Positions 6,773-15,350 of a stretch of DNA of 17,349 nucleotides are shown here, piece after piece. Each line of letters opens with the position of its first letter. Position 1 is the stretch's first letter. The stretch spans positions 1 through 17,349 of the forward strand of contig CALEIS010000034.1 in the NCBI GenBank assembly GCA_937877675.1. Direction: 5' to 3'. Position numbers and translations under genes: made by a program. The stretch is from an uncultured Clostridia bacterium. GTDB taxonomy: Bacteria; Bacillota; Clostridia; Oscillospirales; Acutalibacteraceae. The notes under the pieces are model-generated. The model was not told the DNA's origin, ran no database searches, and was given only the letters and a program-made list of their open reading frames with translations.

Positions 6773-7267
6773 GTATAATTAAATATAAATTAAACATTTT
6801 AAATATAAAACAACTCCGAATTTGAACTCTTCAGAATCATAGGCATTATAATAAACTATTAAATTGAATGGTACGCCTGAAGCATAGATTATAAATTTTA
6901 TATAGATATAACATTTAATTACATTAGAAACAACTATTGTACAATTATAAACTATTATGTCATTTTTTAAATAATCTATATATAAACGATATAATTATCA
7001 AAGTAATATAAAAATAAAAATCGAATAATAATTTTCGTGATGATAGAATGTTCAATCGAAATAAAATAATCAGATTTATAATTGAAAAAATAAGGTTTAT
7101 TTACGAATTTAAATATATTAGAGATTAATTAATCATTGTTCATAACGTTAGATTACATAAAAGATTATAAAACATAGTAACAATAGATACACGTGTAATA
7201 ATAGCAATATTTTTAACTAAAATGGCATATTTCCCACATTTTGTATAATTTTTTCTTCCCCTATTTG
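6773..7267. other. Gene-free, extremely AT-rich intergenic segment (possible long leader or ncRNA)
   Basis: About 500 bp between the recombinase leader and the promoter at 7291-7319. I see no open reading frame with a plausible ribosome binding site on either strand, no tRNA, no terminator hairpin and no recognisable riboswitch. An ORF at 7140-7322 (60 codons, minus) overlaps the promoter and looks spurious. If the 7291-7319 promoter is active, this segment would be a 5' untranslated leader of roughly 545 nt to the recombinase, or would encode an unrecognised small RNA. Confidence 0.6.
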
Positions 7268-7289
7268 ATACAAAATATTTATTTTGTAT
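7268..7289. repeat. Operator-like inverted repeat at the predicted transcription start
   Basis: Nine-base perfect arms (atacaaaat and attttgtat) with a 4-base centre. It begins one base downstream of the minus-strand -10 and covers the predicted start site near 7284. A further half-site, tacaaaat on the minus strand, lies at about 7244-7237. The position suits a repressor operator; as RNA it would form a 5'-end hairpin. No regulator can be named. Confidence 0.6.
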
Positions 7290-7290
7290 A

Positions 7291-7319
7291 ATTATATCAT
7301 AAGTTTTCAACATTGTCAA
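7291..7319 (-). promoter_or_regulatory. Perfect consensus promoter pointing toward the recombinase
   Basis: On the minus strand TTGACA (7319-7314), a 17-base spacer and TATAAT (7296-7291): both hexamers and the spacing are exact sigma-A consensus. It lies just downstream of the uvrA terminator, so it begins a new transcript running leftward across the AT-rich segment toward the recombinase gene. Confidence 0.88.
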
Positions 7320-7341
7320 CAATTACAATAAGTTATCAACA
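7304..7341 (-). repeat. Three direct 9-mers TGTTGANAA around the -35 box
   Basis: On the minus strand TGTTGATAA (7341-7333), TGTTGACAA (7321-7313) and TGTTGAAAA (7312-7304) share eight of nine bases. The last two are abutted; the first is 20 bp away. The middle copy contains the -35 TTGACA. They may be a regulator's direct-repeat site. They also resemble DnaA boxes with one mismatch, but nothing else suggests a replication origin. Chance in AT-rich DNA is possible. Confidence 0.4.
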
Positions 7342-7359
7342 ACCCTTTCTGAATTAAAT

Positions 7360-7405
7360 TAAAAATAAAAAACAGAGCATCATTTTGAATTTTGATGCTC
7401 TGTTT
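7360..7405 (-). terminator. Intrinsic terminator downstream of uvrA
   Basis: A perfect 13-bp stem (arms 7405-7393 and 7382-7370, AACAGAGCATCA core) closes a 10-base loop. On the minus strand it is followed by TTTT-A-TTTTT. It lies about 75 bp after the uvrA stop codon and ends the uvrB-MATE-uvrA transcript. Confidence 0.94.
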
Positions 7406-7480
7406 AACATTTATATAATTTTAATTTAGAAATTAGTTTTGTTGAAACTAAATCATTTTATATAATAGATTTTTAAATCT

Positions 7481-10309
7481 TTATTTAGAACTTAAAATCT
7501 TTTTTAAATATTGACCAGTGTAGGATTTTTTGTTTTTTGAAACTTCTTCCGGAGAGCCAACTGCAACAATTTTTCCTCCTTTATCTCCCCCTTCTGGTCC
7601 AAGGTCAATAATATAGTCAGCAGTTTTAATAACATCAAGATTGTGTTCGATAACTATTACGCTATTACCACTCTCAACTAATTTCTGTAATACATCAATC
7701 AGTTTGTGTACATCCGCTGTATGAAGTCCAGTTGTTGGTTCATCAAGGATATAAATTGTTTTACCAGTTGAGCGTTTAGAAAGCTCTGTAGAAAGTTTTA
7801 CACGTTGAGCTTCACCGCCAGATAACGTTGTTGCTGATTGACCCAATTTAATATAGCCTAATCCAACATCATACAGGGTTTCAAGTTTTCTTTTTATTTT
7901 TGGAATACTTTCAAAGAATTTCAATGCTTCTTCAACGGTCATTTCAAGCACATCGCTGATAGTCTTTCCTTTATATTTGACTTCAAGTGTTTCACGATTA
8001 TATCTTGAACCTTTACATACATCACATGGAACATAGACATCCGCTAAGAAATGCATTTCAATCTTTATTATTCCATCACCTTGACATGCTTCGCAACGAC
8101 CACCTTTAACATTAAATGAAAATCTGCCGGCATTATAACCTCTTATTTTTGCATCCTGTGTCTGGGCAAACAATTCTCGAATATCTGTAAATACTCCTGT
8201 ATATGTTGCAGGATTTGAACGAGGTGTTCTACCGATTGGAGATTGGTCTATATTAATAACTTTATCAAGATATTCAATTCCAATAAATTCATTAAATTTA
8301 CCAACAGGCTTTTTTGCACCATTTAATTCATTTGCAAGATGCTTGTATAATATTTCATTAACAAGTGACGATTTACCTGACCCAGATACACCTGTAATAC
8401 AAGTAAAACAACCTAATGGAAAATCGACATTTATATTTTTTAAGTTATTTTCATTAGCTCCTTTTATAGTGATAGTATTACCATTTCCAAGTCTTCTAGA
8501 TGTTGGAATTGGAATTTGCCTTTTTCCCGAAAGATAAGCACCTGTGATTGAATCTTCACAACTTATGATTTCATCAATAGTACCTGCACAGACAATTTCA
8601 CCACCGTGGACGCCAGCACCAGGACCAATGTCAACAATATGGTCTGCACACTTCATTGTATCTTCATCATGCTCAACAACTATAAGAGTATTGCCTAAAT
8701 CTCGAAGGTGTTTTAACGTCTCAATGAGTTTATCATTGTCTCTTTGATGAAGACCGATACTTGGCTCGTCAAGGATATAAACAACGCCCATTAACATTGA
8801 GCCGATTTGAGTTGCAAGACGAATTCTCTGACTCTCACCACCTGAAAGTGTACCAGATGAACGAGAAAGAGTTAAATAATCCAGACCTACACTTTTTAAG
8901 AAATTTAATCGACTTTTTATCTCTTTAATAATTGATTCAGAAATAAATTTATCCTTTTCCTTTAATTCAAGCCTATCAATGAAATCAAGCGCCTGTGTAA
9001 TTGACATATCACAGAATTCACTTATATTTTTGTCACCTACTGTAACGGAAAGAATTTCCGGTTTAAGACGTGTACCATGACAATCAGGACATTTAGAAGC
9101 GGACATCACCTGTTCAATCTCCCATCTTGCCCAATCACTTGTGGTTTCTTTATATCTTCTTTCCAGATTATTAACAATTCCCTCAAATTCGGACATATAT
9201 GTTCCAGAACCATAGAATGTTGAACGAGTCATTTTCATTTTATGATTTGTACCATAAAGAATTGCATTCAATCCTTCTTCAGATATATCTTTTATTGGAG
9301 TTTTTAAGTTGAAACCATACTCTTTACCAATTGCATTGTAATACATAGCTGCAATTGACCCAGAATCTGCTTTTCCCCACCCTGAAGCACAAATTGCACC
9401 TTCACTAATAGAAAGGCTTTTATTAGGTATTACAAGGTCAGGATTAACCTTTAAGAATGTTCCAAGACCTGTGCAAGTAGGACATGCACCGTAGGGATTA
9501 TTGAAAGAAAACATTCTAGGCGAAAGTTCATCAATGCTTATACCATGTTCAGGGCAAGCATAATTGAGAGAATAAAGATATTCCTTGTCACCAATAACAT
9601 CAATAATAACATTACCACCTGAATGTTGTGTTGTTGTTTCAATTGAATCTGCCAGTCGAGTTCTTATATTTTCTTTTACAACTAAACGGTCAACAATAAT
9701 ATCTATTGTATGTTTATATGTTTTGGGAAGTTTCATATCTTCATATAATTCTGTAACTTCTCCATCTATTCTGGCACGAACAAAACCTGCTTTTAAAGCA
9801 TTTGCTAATTCTTTAGCATGCTCCCCTTTTTTTCCTCTTACAACTGGTGCTAGAATTTGAAATTTTGTGCCTTCGGGCATACTTAAGATACTGTCAACTA
9901 TTTGATCAACTGTTTGTTGTTTAATTTCTCTACCACAAATAGGACAGTGTGGCACGCCAATTCTCGCATATAAAAGGCGAAGATAGTCATATATTTCAGT
10001 TACAGTACCAACTGTAGAACGAGGGTTTTTTGATGTTGTTTTTTGGTCAATAGAAATTGCAGGTGAAAGACCTTCAATAGATTCTACATTTGGTTTTTCC
10101 ATTTGACCTAAAAACATACGAGCATAAGAAGATAAAGATTCAATGTATCGTCTTTGACCCTCTGCATAGATTGTATCAAATGCCAAGGATGATTTTCCCG
10201 AACCTGACACACCGGTTAATACAACTAATTTATCTCTAGGAATTTCTATATCAATATTTTTTAAATTATTTTCTTTTGCACCTTTGATAATAATCTTATC
10301 ATGCATCAT
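7481..10309 (-). CDS. uvrA: Excinuclease ABC subunit A (UvrA)
   Basis: UvrA is the dimeric ATPase that finds bulky DNA lesions and loads UvrB in nucleotide excision repair. The 942-residue protein is full length with tandem ABC modules. Walker A GVSGSGKS is at 33-40 and again at 640-647. Signature LSGGESQR is at 488-495 and LSGGEAQR at 829-836. Walker B ILDEPSIGLH is at 512-521 and ILDEPTTGLH at 854-863. Zinc-binding pairs are CPIC (122-125) with CPEH/CPTC (252-279), CPDC (407-410), and CEAC (739-742) with CDVC (762-765). Two adjacent in-frame ATGs (10309 and 10306) are both usable; AAGGTG just upstream favours the first slightly. The start lies 1 bp after the MATE stop codon, so translation is probably coupled. 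A strong terminator follows. Confidence 0.98.
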   Translation of the reverse strand: MMHDKIIIKGAKENNLKNIDIEIPRDKLVVLTGVSGSGKSSLAFDTIYAEGQRRYIESLSSYARMFLGQMEKPNVESIEGLSPAISIDQKTTSKNPRSTVGTVTEIYDYLRLLYARIGVPHCPICGREIKQQTVDQIVDSILSMPEGTKFQILAPVVRGKKGEHAKELANALKAGFVRARIDGEVTELYEDMKLPKTYKHTIDIIVDRLVVKENIRTRLADSIETTTQHSGGNVIIDVIGDKEYLYSLNYACPEHGISIDELSPRMFSFNNPYGACPTCTGLGTFLKVNPDLVIPNKSLSISEGAICASGWGKADSGSIAAMYYNAIGKEYGFNLKTPIKDISEEGLNAILYGTNHKMKMTRSTFYGSGTYMSEFEGIVNNLERRYKETTSDWARWEIEQVMSASKCPDCHGTRLKPEILSVTVGDKNISEFCDMSITQALDFIDRLELKEKDKFISESIIKEIKSRLNFLKSVGLDYLTLSRSSGTLSGGESQRIRLATQIGSMLMGVVYILDEPSIGLHQRDNDKLIETLKHLRDLGNTLIVVEHDEDTMKCADHIVDIGPGAGVHGGEIVCAGTIDEIISCEDSITGAYLSGKRQIPIPTSRRLGNGNTITIKGANENNLKNINVDFPLGCFTCITGVSGSGKSSLVNEILYKHLANELNGAKKPVGKFNEFIGIEYLDKVINIDQSPIGRTPRSNPATYTGVFTDIRELFAQTQDAKIRGYNAGRFSFNVKGGRCEACQGDGIIKIEMHFLADVYVPCDVCKGSRYNRETLEVKYKGKTISDVLEMTVEEALKFFESIPKIKRKLETLYDVGLGYIKLGQSATTLSGGEAQRVKLSTELSKRSTGKTIYILDEPTTGLHTADVHKLIDVLQKLVESGNSVIVIEHNLDVIKTADYIIDLGPEGGDKGGKIVAVGSPEEVSKNKKSYTGQYLKKILSSK

Positions 10310-10310
10310 T

Positions 10311-11723
10311 TTATATCACCTTCTTTTGAAGATACATTTCTAAACCAACTTTACCCTCATCAGTAACAGGTTTAATCCATTTCATTGACTTATAATATTT
10401 TAAGCACATTACTGTTTTTATATAATCCTCAAATATATACATTACAGCAAAAGCAACAGTAAATGGTACTTTAAGTATATAAACAGAAATTATTGTTGCT
10501 GGAATTGACAATCCCCATAAGGTTAACAAATCATATTTAACACCTGTAACAGTATCTCCACCTGAACGGAAAATACCTACAATAGTTAAGAAAGGAACTT
10601 GTCTTATGGTAAATTCGAATGCATAAAAAGCCATAATTGACATTGCTGAATTGAGTGTCAACTCACTAATATTGTTACCAATATTAAATATACCTATTAA
10701 TTCTGCTCTAAAAATATAAATAATAGTAGCAATGACAATGGAAATTATTGGGAATATGATTAAAAATCGTTTTGTATCTTGAATTCCACGTTCAATTTTA
10801 CCTTTTCCAACGGATTTACCAACCATAATACTGCAGGCGTTACAAATACCAATAATAAACACAAATGCAATGTTTTCAAAGCTACGAAGAATAGTAATTG
10901 CTGCAAAATATTCATGCCCCATATGTCCAAATATAATATTAAATACAAATGTACCTGCACCCCACATTGATTCATTAAATATTACCGGAAGTGCTTTTCG
11001 ATAGAAAAATTTAACATCGGACCATTTAAATCCAAATGTATTTTTTAATGGTGCATATAATATATTTTTTGTAATAAATGAAATAACAAGTATAAGAATT
11101 ACTCCAACCCAAGCAGAAATAGTTGTGGCAAGTGCAGCACCTTTAATACCCATTTTCTCGAATCCAAACTTACCAAAAATCATTCCATAATCTAAAAATA
11201 TATTGAGGATTGTAGTTATTACTGAAACATATGTAGGTAACTTAACTGATTCAACCGAACGAAGAACGGATGAAAGTATATTTGTTATTGCAATTGCAGG
11301 ATATGACAAGCAAACAATCATAAGATATGATGCGCCTTCAGTAACAACATCTGGATTATTATTAAATATATTAACAACCATGGTTGGAAATAATAAACTA
11401 ACAATTGTAAATAACCCAGAAATTACAATTGCAGATACAGTTGAAATTCCACAGGTCATATTAATTTTTTTAATTTCTTTTACGCCCCAATATTGCGCAA
11501 CAAAAACTGATGTGCCAGACCCTATTCCAATTAACGCCATATTAAGAAGCCAACCCCATTGTCCTATCATACCTACTGCTGATAAGGATACATCACCTAG
11601 TTGACTAACAAAAAGAGTATCAGCCAAGGTAAATGAACTAATCAATATATTCTGTAACACTATTGGAGTTGCAAGTCTTAATACAGTTTTCCAAAAACCT
11701 TTATCATTCAATAATTTAAACAT
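10311..11723 (-). CDS. MATE-family multidrug/organic cation efflux transporter
   Basis: MATE proteins export drugs or metabolites in exchange for Na+ or H+. The 470-residue protein has the family's usual length and about twelve hydrophobic segments. Its N-terminal region (RLATPIVLQNILISSFTLAD, then FVSQLGDVSLSAVGM) is typical of the NorM/DinF superfamily. The second half begins near residue 235 with a similar FNESMWGAGTFVF repeat, reflecting the internal duplication. The ATG directly abuts the uvrB stop codon, and its GGAG is inside the last uvrB codons. The stop is 1 bp before uvrA. This places a transporter in the middle of the excision-repair operon. E. coli dinF, another MATE gene, is part of the lexA operon, so a link with DNA damage is possible but unproven. 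The substrate cannot be predicted. Confidence 0.93.
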   Translation of the reverse strand: MFKLLNDKGFWKTVLRLATPIVLQNILISSFTLADTLFVSQLGDVSLSAVGMIGQWGWLLNMALIGIGSGTSVFVAQYWGVKEIKKINMTCGISTVSAIVISGLFTIVSLLFPTMVVNIFNNNPDVVTEGASYLMIVCLSYPAIAITNILSSVLRSVESVKLPTYVSVITTILNIFLDYGMIFGKFGFEKMGIKGAALATTISAWVGVILILVISFITKNILYAPLKNTFGFKWSDVKFFYRKALPVIFNESMWGAGTFVFNIIFGHMGHEYFAAITILRSFENIAFVFIIGICNACSIMVGKSVGKGKIERGIQDTKRFLIIFPIISIVIATIIYIFRAELIGIFNIGNNISELTLNSAMSIMAFYAFEFTIRQVPFLTIVGIFRSGGDTVTGVKYDLLTLWGLSIPATIISVYILKVPFTVAFAVMYIFEDYIKTVMCLKYYKSMKWIKPVTDEGKVGLEMYLQKKVI

Positions 11724-13670
11724 TTATTTCTCCGATTTAATTTTTTCAATTTTATCACGTAAATACGCTGCATGTTCAAATTCGAGAATCTTAGCAGCTG
11801 ATTTCATTTCTTCAGTTAATTGGGCAATAAGTTTTTGTTTTTCATCTCTACTTAATTTGCGTTTTCCAGATTTATCCTTTGTAGAAATTTCAAGAATTTC
11901 ACGAACATCCTTCATAATTGTTTGTGGTACAATTCCATGTTCTTTGTTATATGCAATTTGAATTTCACGTCGTCTATATGTTTCACTGATTGCTCTTTCC
12001 ATAGAATTTGTAACATTATCAGCATACATTATAACATGTCCGTTTGCATTACGTGCAGCACGACCAATAATCTGAATAAGTGAAGTTTCAGAACGCAAAA
12101 ACCCTTCTTTATCTGCATCAAGAATTGCTATTAAAGACACCTCAGGGATGTCAAGACCTTCACGTAGAAGATTGATACCAACAAGCACATCAAATTCACC
12201 TAAACGTAAATCACGGATAAGTTCCATTCTTTCAATAGTATCAATATCATAATGCATATATCTTACTTTAATTCCGTGTCCTGAAAGATAATCAGTAAGA
12301 TTTTCTGCCATTTTCTTTGTTAGAGTTGTTACAAGAACTCGTTCTTTCTTCTCAACTCTTATGTTAATTTCTGAAATCAAGTCATCAATTTGTCCTTCTG
12401 TACTACGAACAGAAATTTCAGGGTCTAAAAGACCTGTTGGACGAATAACCTGTTCAGCTGTTTGAATACTCTTTTCAGCCTCAAACGGTCCAGGAGTTGC
12501 ACTAACAAAGATTTTTTGTCTTGTTTTTTCATAAAACTCATCAAATGTCAACGGTCTGTTATCATAGGCAGATGGCAAACGAAAGCCAAAGTTAATAAGA
12601 CTATCTTTTCTTGAGCGGTCACCACCATACATACCTCTTACCTGTGGTAATGTAACATGAGATTCATCAACAAAAAGTACATAATCATCAGGAAAATAGT
12701 CAAGAAGAGTAAATGGAGGCTCACCAGGTTTTCTTCCAGACATAATGGCAGAGTAATTCTCTATCCCCTTACAAAAACCAGTTTCACGAAGCATTTCCAT
12801 ATCATATTCTGTTCTTTGACGGATTCGCTGTGCTTCTATAAGTTTTCCTTGTTTTTCAAACTCTGCGACCTGTTTTTCCATTTCATCATTTATTTGTTTT
12901 AAAGCATCTTCCATTTTTTCAGGTGAAACTACATAGTGAGATGCGGGATATATAGCGACATGTGACACTACATTTTTAACCGCACCAGTTAAGGGGTTAA
13001 TCTCACTGATTCTATCAATTTCATCCCCAAAAAACTCTACTCTTATTGCTGTATCATTAGAATAAACAGGAAAAATTTCAACAATATCCCCTCTTACTCT
13101 AAATTTGTTTCGAATAAAGTTGATATCATTTCTTTCGTACTGAATCTCAACAAGTTTTTGTATAAAATCATCACGACTTTTTTCCATACCAGTTCGTAAC
13201 GAAATAACCATTGATTTATAATCGATAGGGTCGCCTAAAGAATAAATACAAGAAACACTTGCAACAATAATTACATCTCGTCTTTCAGATAATGCAGATG
13301 TTGCAGAGTGTCTTAATTTATCGATTTCTTCATTTATAGCAGAGTCTTTTTCAATATAAGTGTCAGTAGTTGCAATATATGCTTCAGGTTGATAATAATC
13401 ATAGTAAGACACAAAGTATTCAACAGCGTTTTCAGGAAAAAACTCTTTGAATTCAGCACAAAGTTGTCCTGCAAGAGTTTTGTTATGAGCAAGAACCAAT
13501 GTTGGTCTGTTAAGTTTAGCAATAATATTAGCCATGGTAAATGTCTTACCGGAGCCTGTCACACCCAGCAAAGTCTGTTCGTTATAACCTTTTTCAACGC
13601 CATCTACAAGCTTCTCTATTGCCTGTGGTTGGTCACCTGTTGGCTTATAATTACTTACTAATTTAAACAT
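11724..13670 (-). CDS. uvrB: Excinuclease ABC subunit B (UvrB)
   Basis: UvrB verifies damage delivered by UvrA and recruits UvrC for incision. The 648-residue product has the N-terminal QxGDQP-type motif (PTGDQP, 10-15) and Walker A GVTGSGKT (36-43). The damage-probing beta-hairpin region is YYDYYQPEAYI (from 80), and the helicase motif II is DESH (325-328). Motifs V and VI are GINLLREGLDIPE and QIIGRAARN (about 488-531). The C-terminal UVR motif is at about 608-643. ATG at 13670 is chosen: GAGGG lies 5 nt upstream and MFKLVSNYKPTGDQP aligns with family starts. An in-frame ATG at 13688 would be only about 4 nt from the predicted transcription start. The gene leads the uvrB-MATE-uvrA operon. 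No uvrC is present in the window. Confidence 0.98.
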   Translation of the reverse strand: MFKLVSNYKPTGDQPQAIEKLVDGVEKGYNEQTLLGVTGSGKTFTMANIIAKLNRPTLVLAHNKTLAGQLCAEFKEFFPENAVEYFVSYYDYYQPEAYIATTDTYIEKDSAINEEIDKLRHSATSALSERRDVIIVASVSCIYSLGDPIDYKSMVISLRTGMEKSRDDFIQKLVEIQYERNDINFIRNKFRVRGDIVEIFPVYSNDTAIRVEFFGDEIDRISEINPLTGAVKNVVSHVAIYPASHYVVSPEKMEDALKQINDEMEKQVAEFEKQGKLIEAQRIRQRTEYDMEMLRETGFCKGIENYSAIMSGRKPGEPPFTLLDYFPDDYVLFVDESHVTLPQVRGMYGGDRSRKDSLINFGFRLPSAYDNRPLTFDEFYEKTRQKIFVSATPGPFEAEKSIQTAEQVIRPTGLLDPEISVRSTEGQIDDLISEINIRVEKKERVLVTTLTKKMAENLTDYLSGHGIKVRYMHYDIDTIERMELIRDLRLGEFDVLVGINLLREGLDIPEVSLIAILDADKEGFLRSETSLIQIIGRAARNANGHVIMYADNVTNSMERAISETYRRREIQIAYNKEHGIVPQTIMKDVREILEISTKDKSGKRKLSRDEKQKLIAQLTEEMKSAAKILEFEHAAYLRDKIEKIKSEK

Positions 13671-13698
13671 AAATACCCTCACATACATTTGTTCTTTA

Positions 13699-13727
13699 AT
13701 TGTACAATATTATAGATTTATAATCAA
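13699..13727 (-). promoter_or_regulatory. Promoter of the uvrB-MATE-uvrA operon
   Basis: On the minus strand TTGATT (13727-13722), a 17-base spacer and TACAAT (13704-13699). The predicted start near 13692 gives a leader of about 22 nt before uvrB. Downstream, AGAACAAATGTATG (13697-13684) holds GAAC-N4-GTAT, a degenerate version of the Gram-positive LexA site, but only one arm is intact. Confidence 0.75.
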
Positions 13728-13747
13728 CAAAAATATTGTTTTTATTA

Positions 13748-13781
13748 TAAAAAAAACGACGGAGAAAATTTTCTCCGTCGT
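13748..13781 (-). terminator. Intrinsic terminator of the pgk-tpiA-gpmI operon
   Basis: A perfect 26-base palindrome (13756-13781, arms of 13 bp with an AATT centre and GC-rich base ACGACGGAG) begins about 17 bp after the gpmI stop codon and is followed on the minus strand by seven T. It separates the glycolytic operon from the uvrB promoter. Confidence 0.95.
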
Positions 13782-13798
13782 CAAAACAAATGAATATC

Positions 13799-15334
13799 TT
13801 ATTTTTCAATAAGTGATACGCCACTCATTTCTGATGGTATATCAAGTCCCATAATGTCAAGCATTGTTGGTGAAAGGTCGCAAAGTTTGCCACCCTCTTG
13901 CTTAAGAGAACATTCTTTACCCACTACTACAAGTGGAACTGGGTTTGTTGTATGAGCTGTAAATGGTGAACCATCATCTTCATACATTTTGTCAGCATTA
14001 CCATGGTCAGCTGTAATAAGAATTACACCATCCATCTTCATAGTTGCATCAACGAGTTTGCCAACACATTCGTCAACTGCTTCAACAGCCTTAACAGCTG
14101 CATCAAAGATACCAGTATGACCAACCATGTCACAGTTAGCATAGTTGAGAATTACAACATCATATTTACCACTTAAAATTTCTTCACAAGCAGCATCACA
14201 AACTTCATAAGCGCTCATTTCAGGCTTTAAGTCAAATGTTGAAATTTTTGGAGAGTCAATAAGAACTCTATCTTCACCTGGATAAACTTTTTCTTCGCCA
14301 CCATTATAGAAGAATGTTACATGAGCATACTTCTGTGTTTCAGCAATACGAAGCTGAGTCTTGCCAAGTTTTGAAAGATACTCACCCATTGTATTTGTAA
14401 GAGTCTGAGGCTTGTATGCAACATTAACATTAGGCATTTCAGCATCATACTGTGTCATACAAACATAATAAAGTGGGAAGAATGCTTTTCTCTCAAATCC
14501 TGTAAAATTAGGGTCAACAAAAGTTCTTGTGATTTCTCTTGCACGGTCAGGACGGAAGTTAAAGAAGATTACAGAGTCATTTTCAGAAATTGCATCTGCA
14601 CCATTAACAACTGTTGGCATAACAAATTCGTCTGTAAGATACTTACCATCTTCGTCGATTGTTTCGTATGACTTTTTAACTGCATCAAGAGCTGAATCAG
14701 TTGCAATACCTTCACGGTTAACCATTGCGTTGTAAGCCATACCAACTCTATCCCACATATTGTCACGGTCCATAGCATAGAATCTACCCATAACAGTAGC
14801 AATCTTACCTACACCGATTTCTGCGAGCTTGTCCTCAAGTTGTGCTACAAAATCAACACCTGAACTTGGAGGAACATCACGGCCGTCAAGTAATGCGTGA
14901 ACATATACTTTATCAAGACCGTTTTTCTTTGCGAGTTCAATAAGAGCATACAAATGAGTATTATGGCTATGAACACCACCATCAGAAAGAAGACCGATAA
15001 GGTGAAGTGCTGTATTGTTTTTCTTACAATTCTCTATAGCACCCATAAATACATCGTTTGTGAAGAAATCACCATCCATAATTGATTTTGTGATTCTTGT
15101 GAGTTCCTGATATACAACACGACCGGCACCAATATTTGTGTGACCAACTTCAGAGTTACCCATCTGTCCGTCAGGAAGACCAACATCCATACCGGATGCA
15201 CCGATATATGTCATTGGATTATTTTTAAAAATTTCATCAAGTCTTGGTGTTTTAGCCGCTGTGATTGCGTTGCCGTAATCAGCAGGATTATAACCAAAAC
15301 CATCCATAATACATAAAACTACAGGTTTTTTCAT
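13799..15334 (-). CDS. gpmI: 2,3-bisphosphoglycerate-independent phosphoglycerate mutase
   Basis: This enzyme interconverts 3- and 2-phosphoglycerate through a phosphoserine intermediate and needs Mn2+; it belongs to the alkaline phosphatase superfamily. The 511-residue protein is full length. Asp11 is in CIMDGFGYNP and the phosphorylated Ser61 is in MGNSEVGHTNIGAGR. Substrate residues lie in LSDGGVHSH, LLDGRDVPP and FNFRPDRAREITR. The other metal ligands are Asp402 and His406 (CDMVGHTG), Asp443 and His444 (TADHGNAD), and His461. The residue pattern matches the Geobacillus stearothermophilus enzyme shifted by one. ATG at 15334 is preceded by AAGGTGA. It follows tpiA by 16 bp and is the last gene before a strong terminator. 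Confidence 0.98.
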   Translation of the reverse strand: MKKPVVLCIMDGFGYNPADYGNAITAAKTPRLDEIFKNNPMTYIGASGMDVGLPDGQMGNSEVGHTNIGAGRVVYQELTRITKSIMDGDFFTNDVFMGAIENCKKNNTALHLIGLLSDGGVHSHNTHLYALIELAKKNGLDKVYVHALLDGRDVPPSSGVDFVAQLEDKLAEIGVGKIATVMGRFYAMDRDNMWDRVGMAYNAMVNREGIATDSALDAVKKSYETIDEDGKYLTDEFVMPTVVNGADAISENDSVIFFNFRPDRAREITRTFVDPNFTGFERKAFFPLYYVCMTQYDAEMPNVNVAYKPQTLTNTMGEYLSKLGKTQLRIAETQKYAHVTFFYNGGEEKVYPGEDRVLIDSPKISTFDLKPEMSAYEVCDAACEEILSGKYDVVILNYANCDMVGHTGIFDAAVKAVEAVDECVGKLVDATMKMDGVILITADHGNADKMYEDDGSPFTAHTTNPVPLVVVGKECSLKQEGGKLCDLSPTMLDIMGLDIPSEMSGVSLIEK

Positions 15335-15350
15335 TCAGTTCACCTTTTAA

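Noticed and set aside
7213..7239. Possible 8-codon leader peptide (MWEICHFS) in the recombinase leader
   Set aside because: The nearest AGGGG is about 18 nt away, there is no run of regulatory codons and no following attenuator hairpin.
7140..7322. 60-codon minus-strand reading frame
   Set aside because: Its start lies upstream of the -35 box of the consensus promoter at 7291-7319, and it has no ribosome site and no family resemblance.
7304..7341. DnaA boxes or a replication origin
   Set aside because: The 9-mers each differ from the DnaA consensus, there is no dnaA or dnaN nearby, and the genes around are not origin-linked.
6740..7480. dif site or attachment site near the recombinase
   Set aside because: No 28-bp dif-like sequence with two 11-bp arms resembling the Bacillus site was found by eye; no tRNA or direct-repeat boundaries are present.
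13389..13661. 90-codon plus-strand reading frame opposite uvrB
   Set aside because: Antisense to well-conserved UvrB motifs; no independent evidence of coding.
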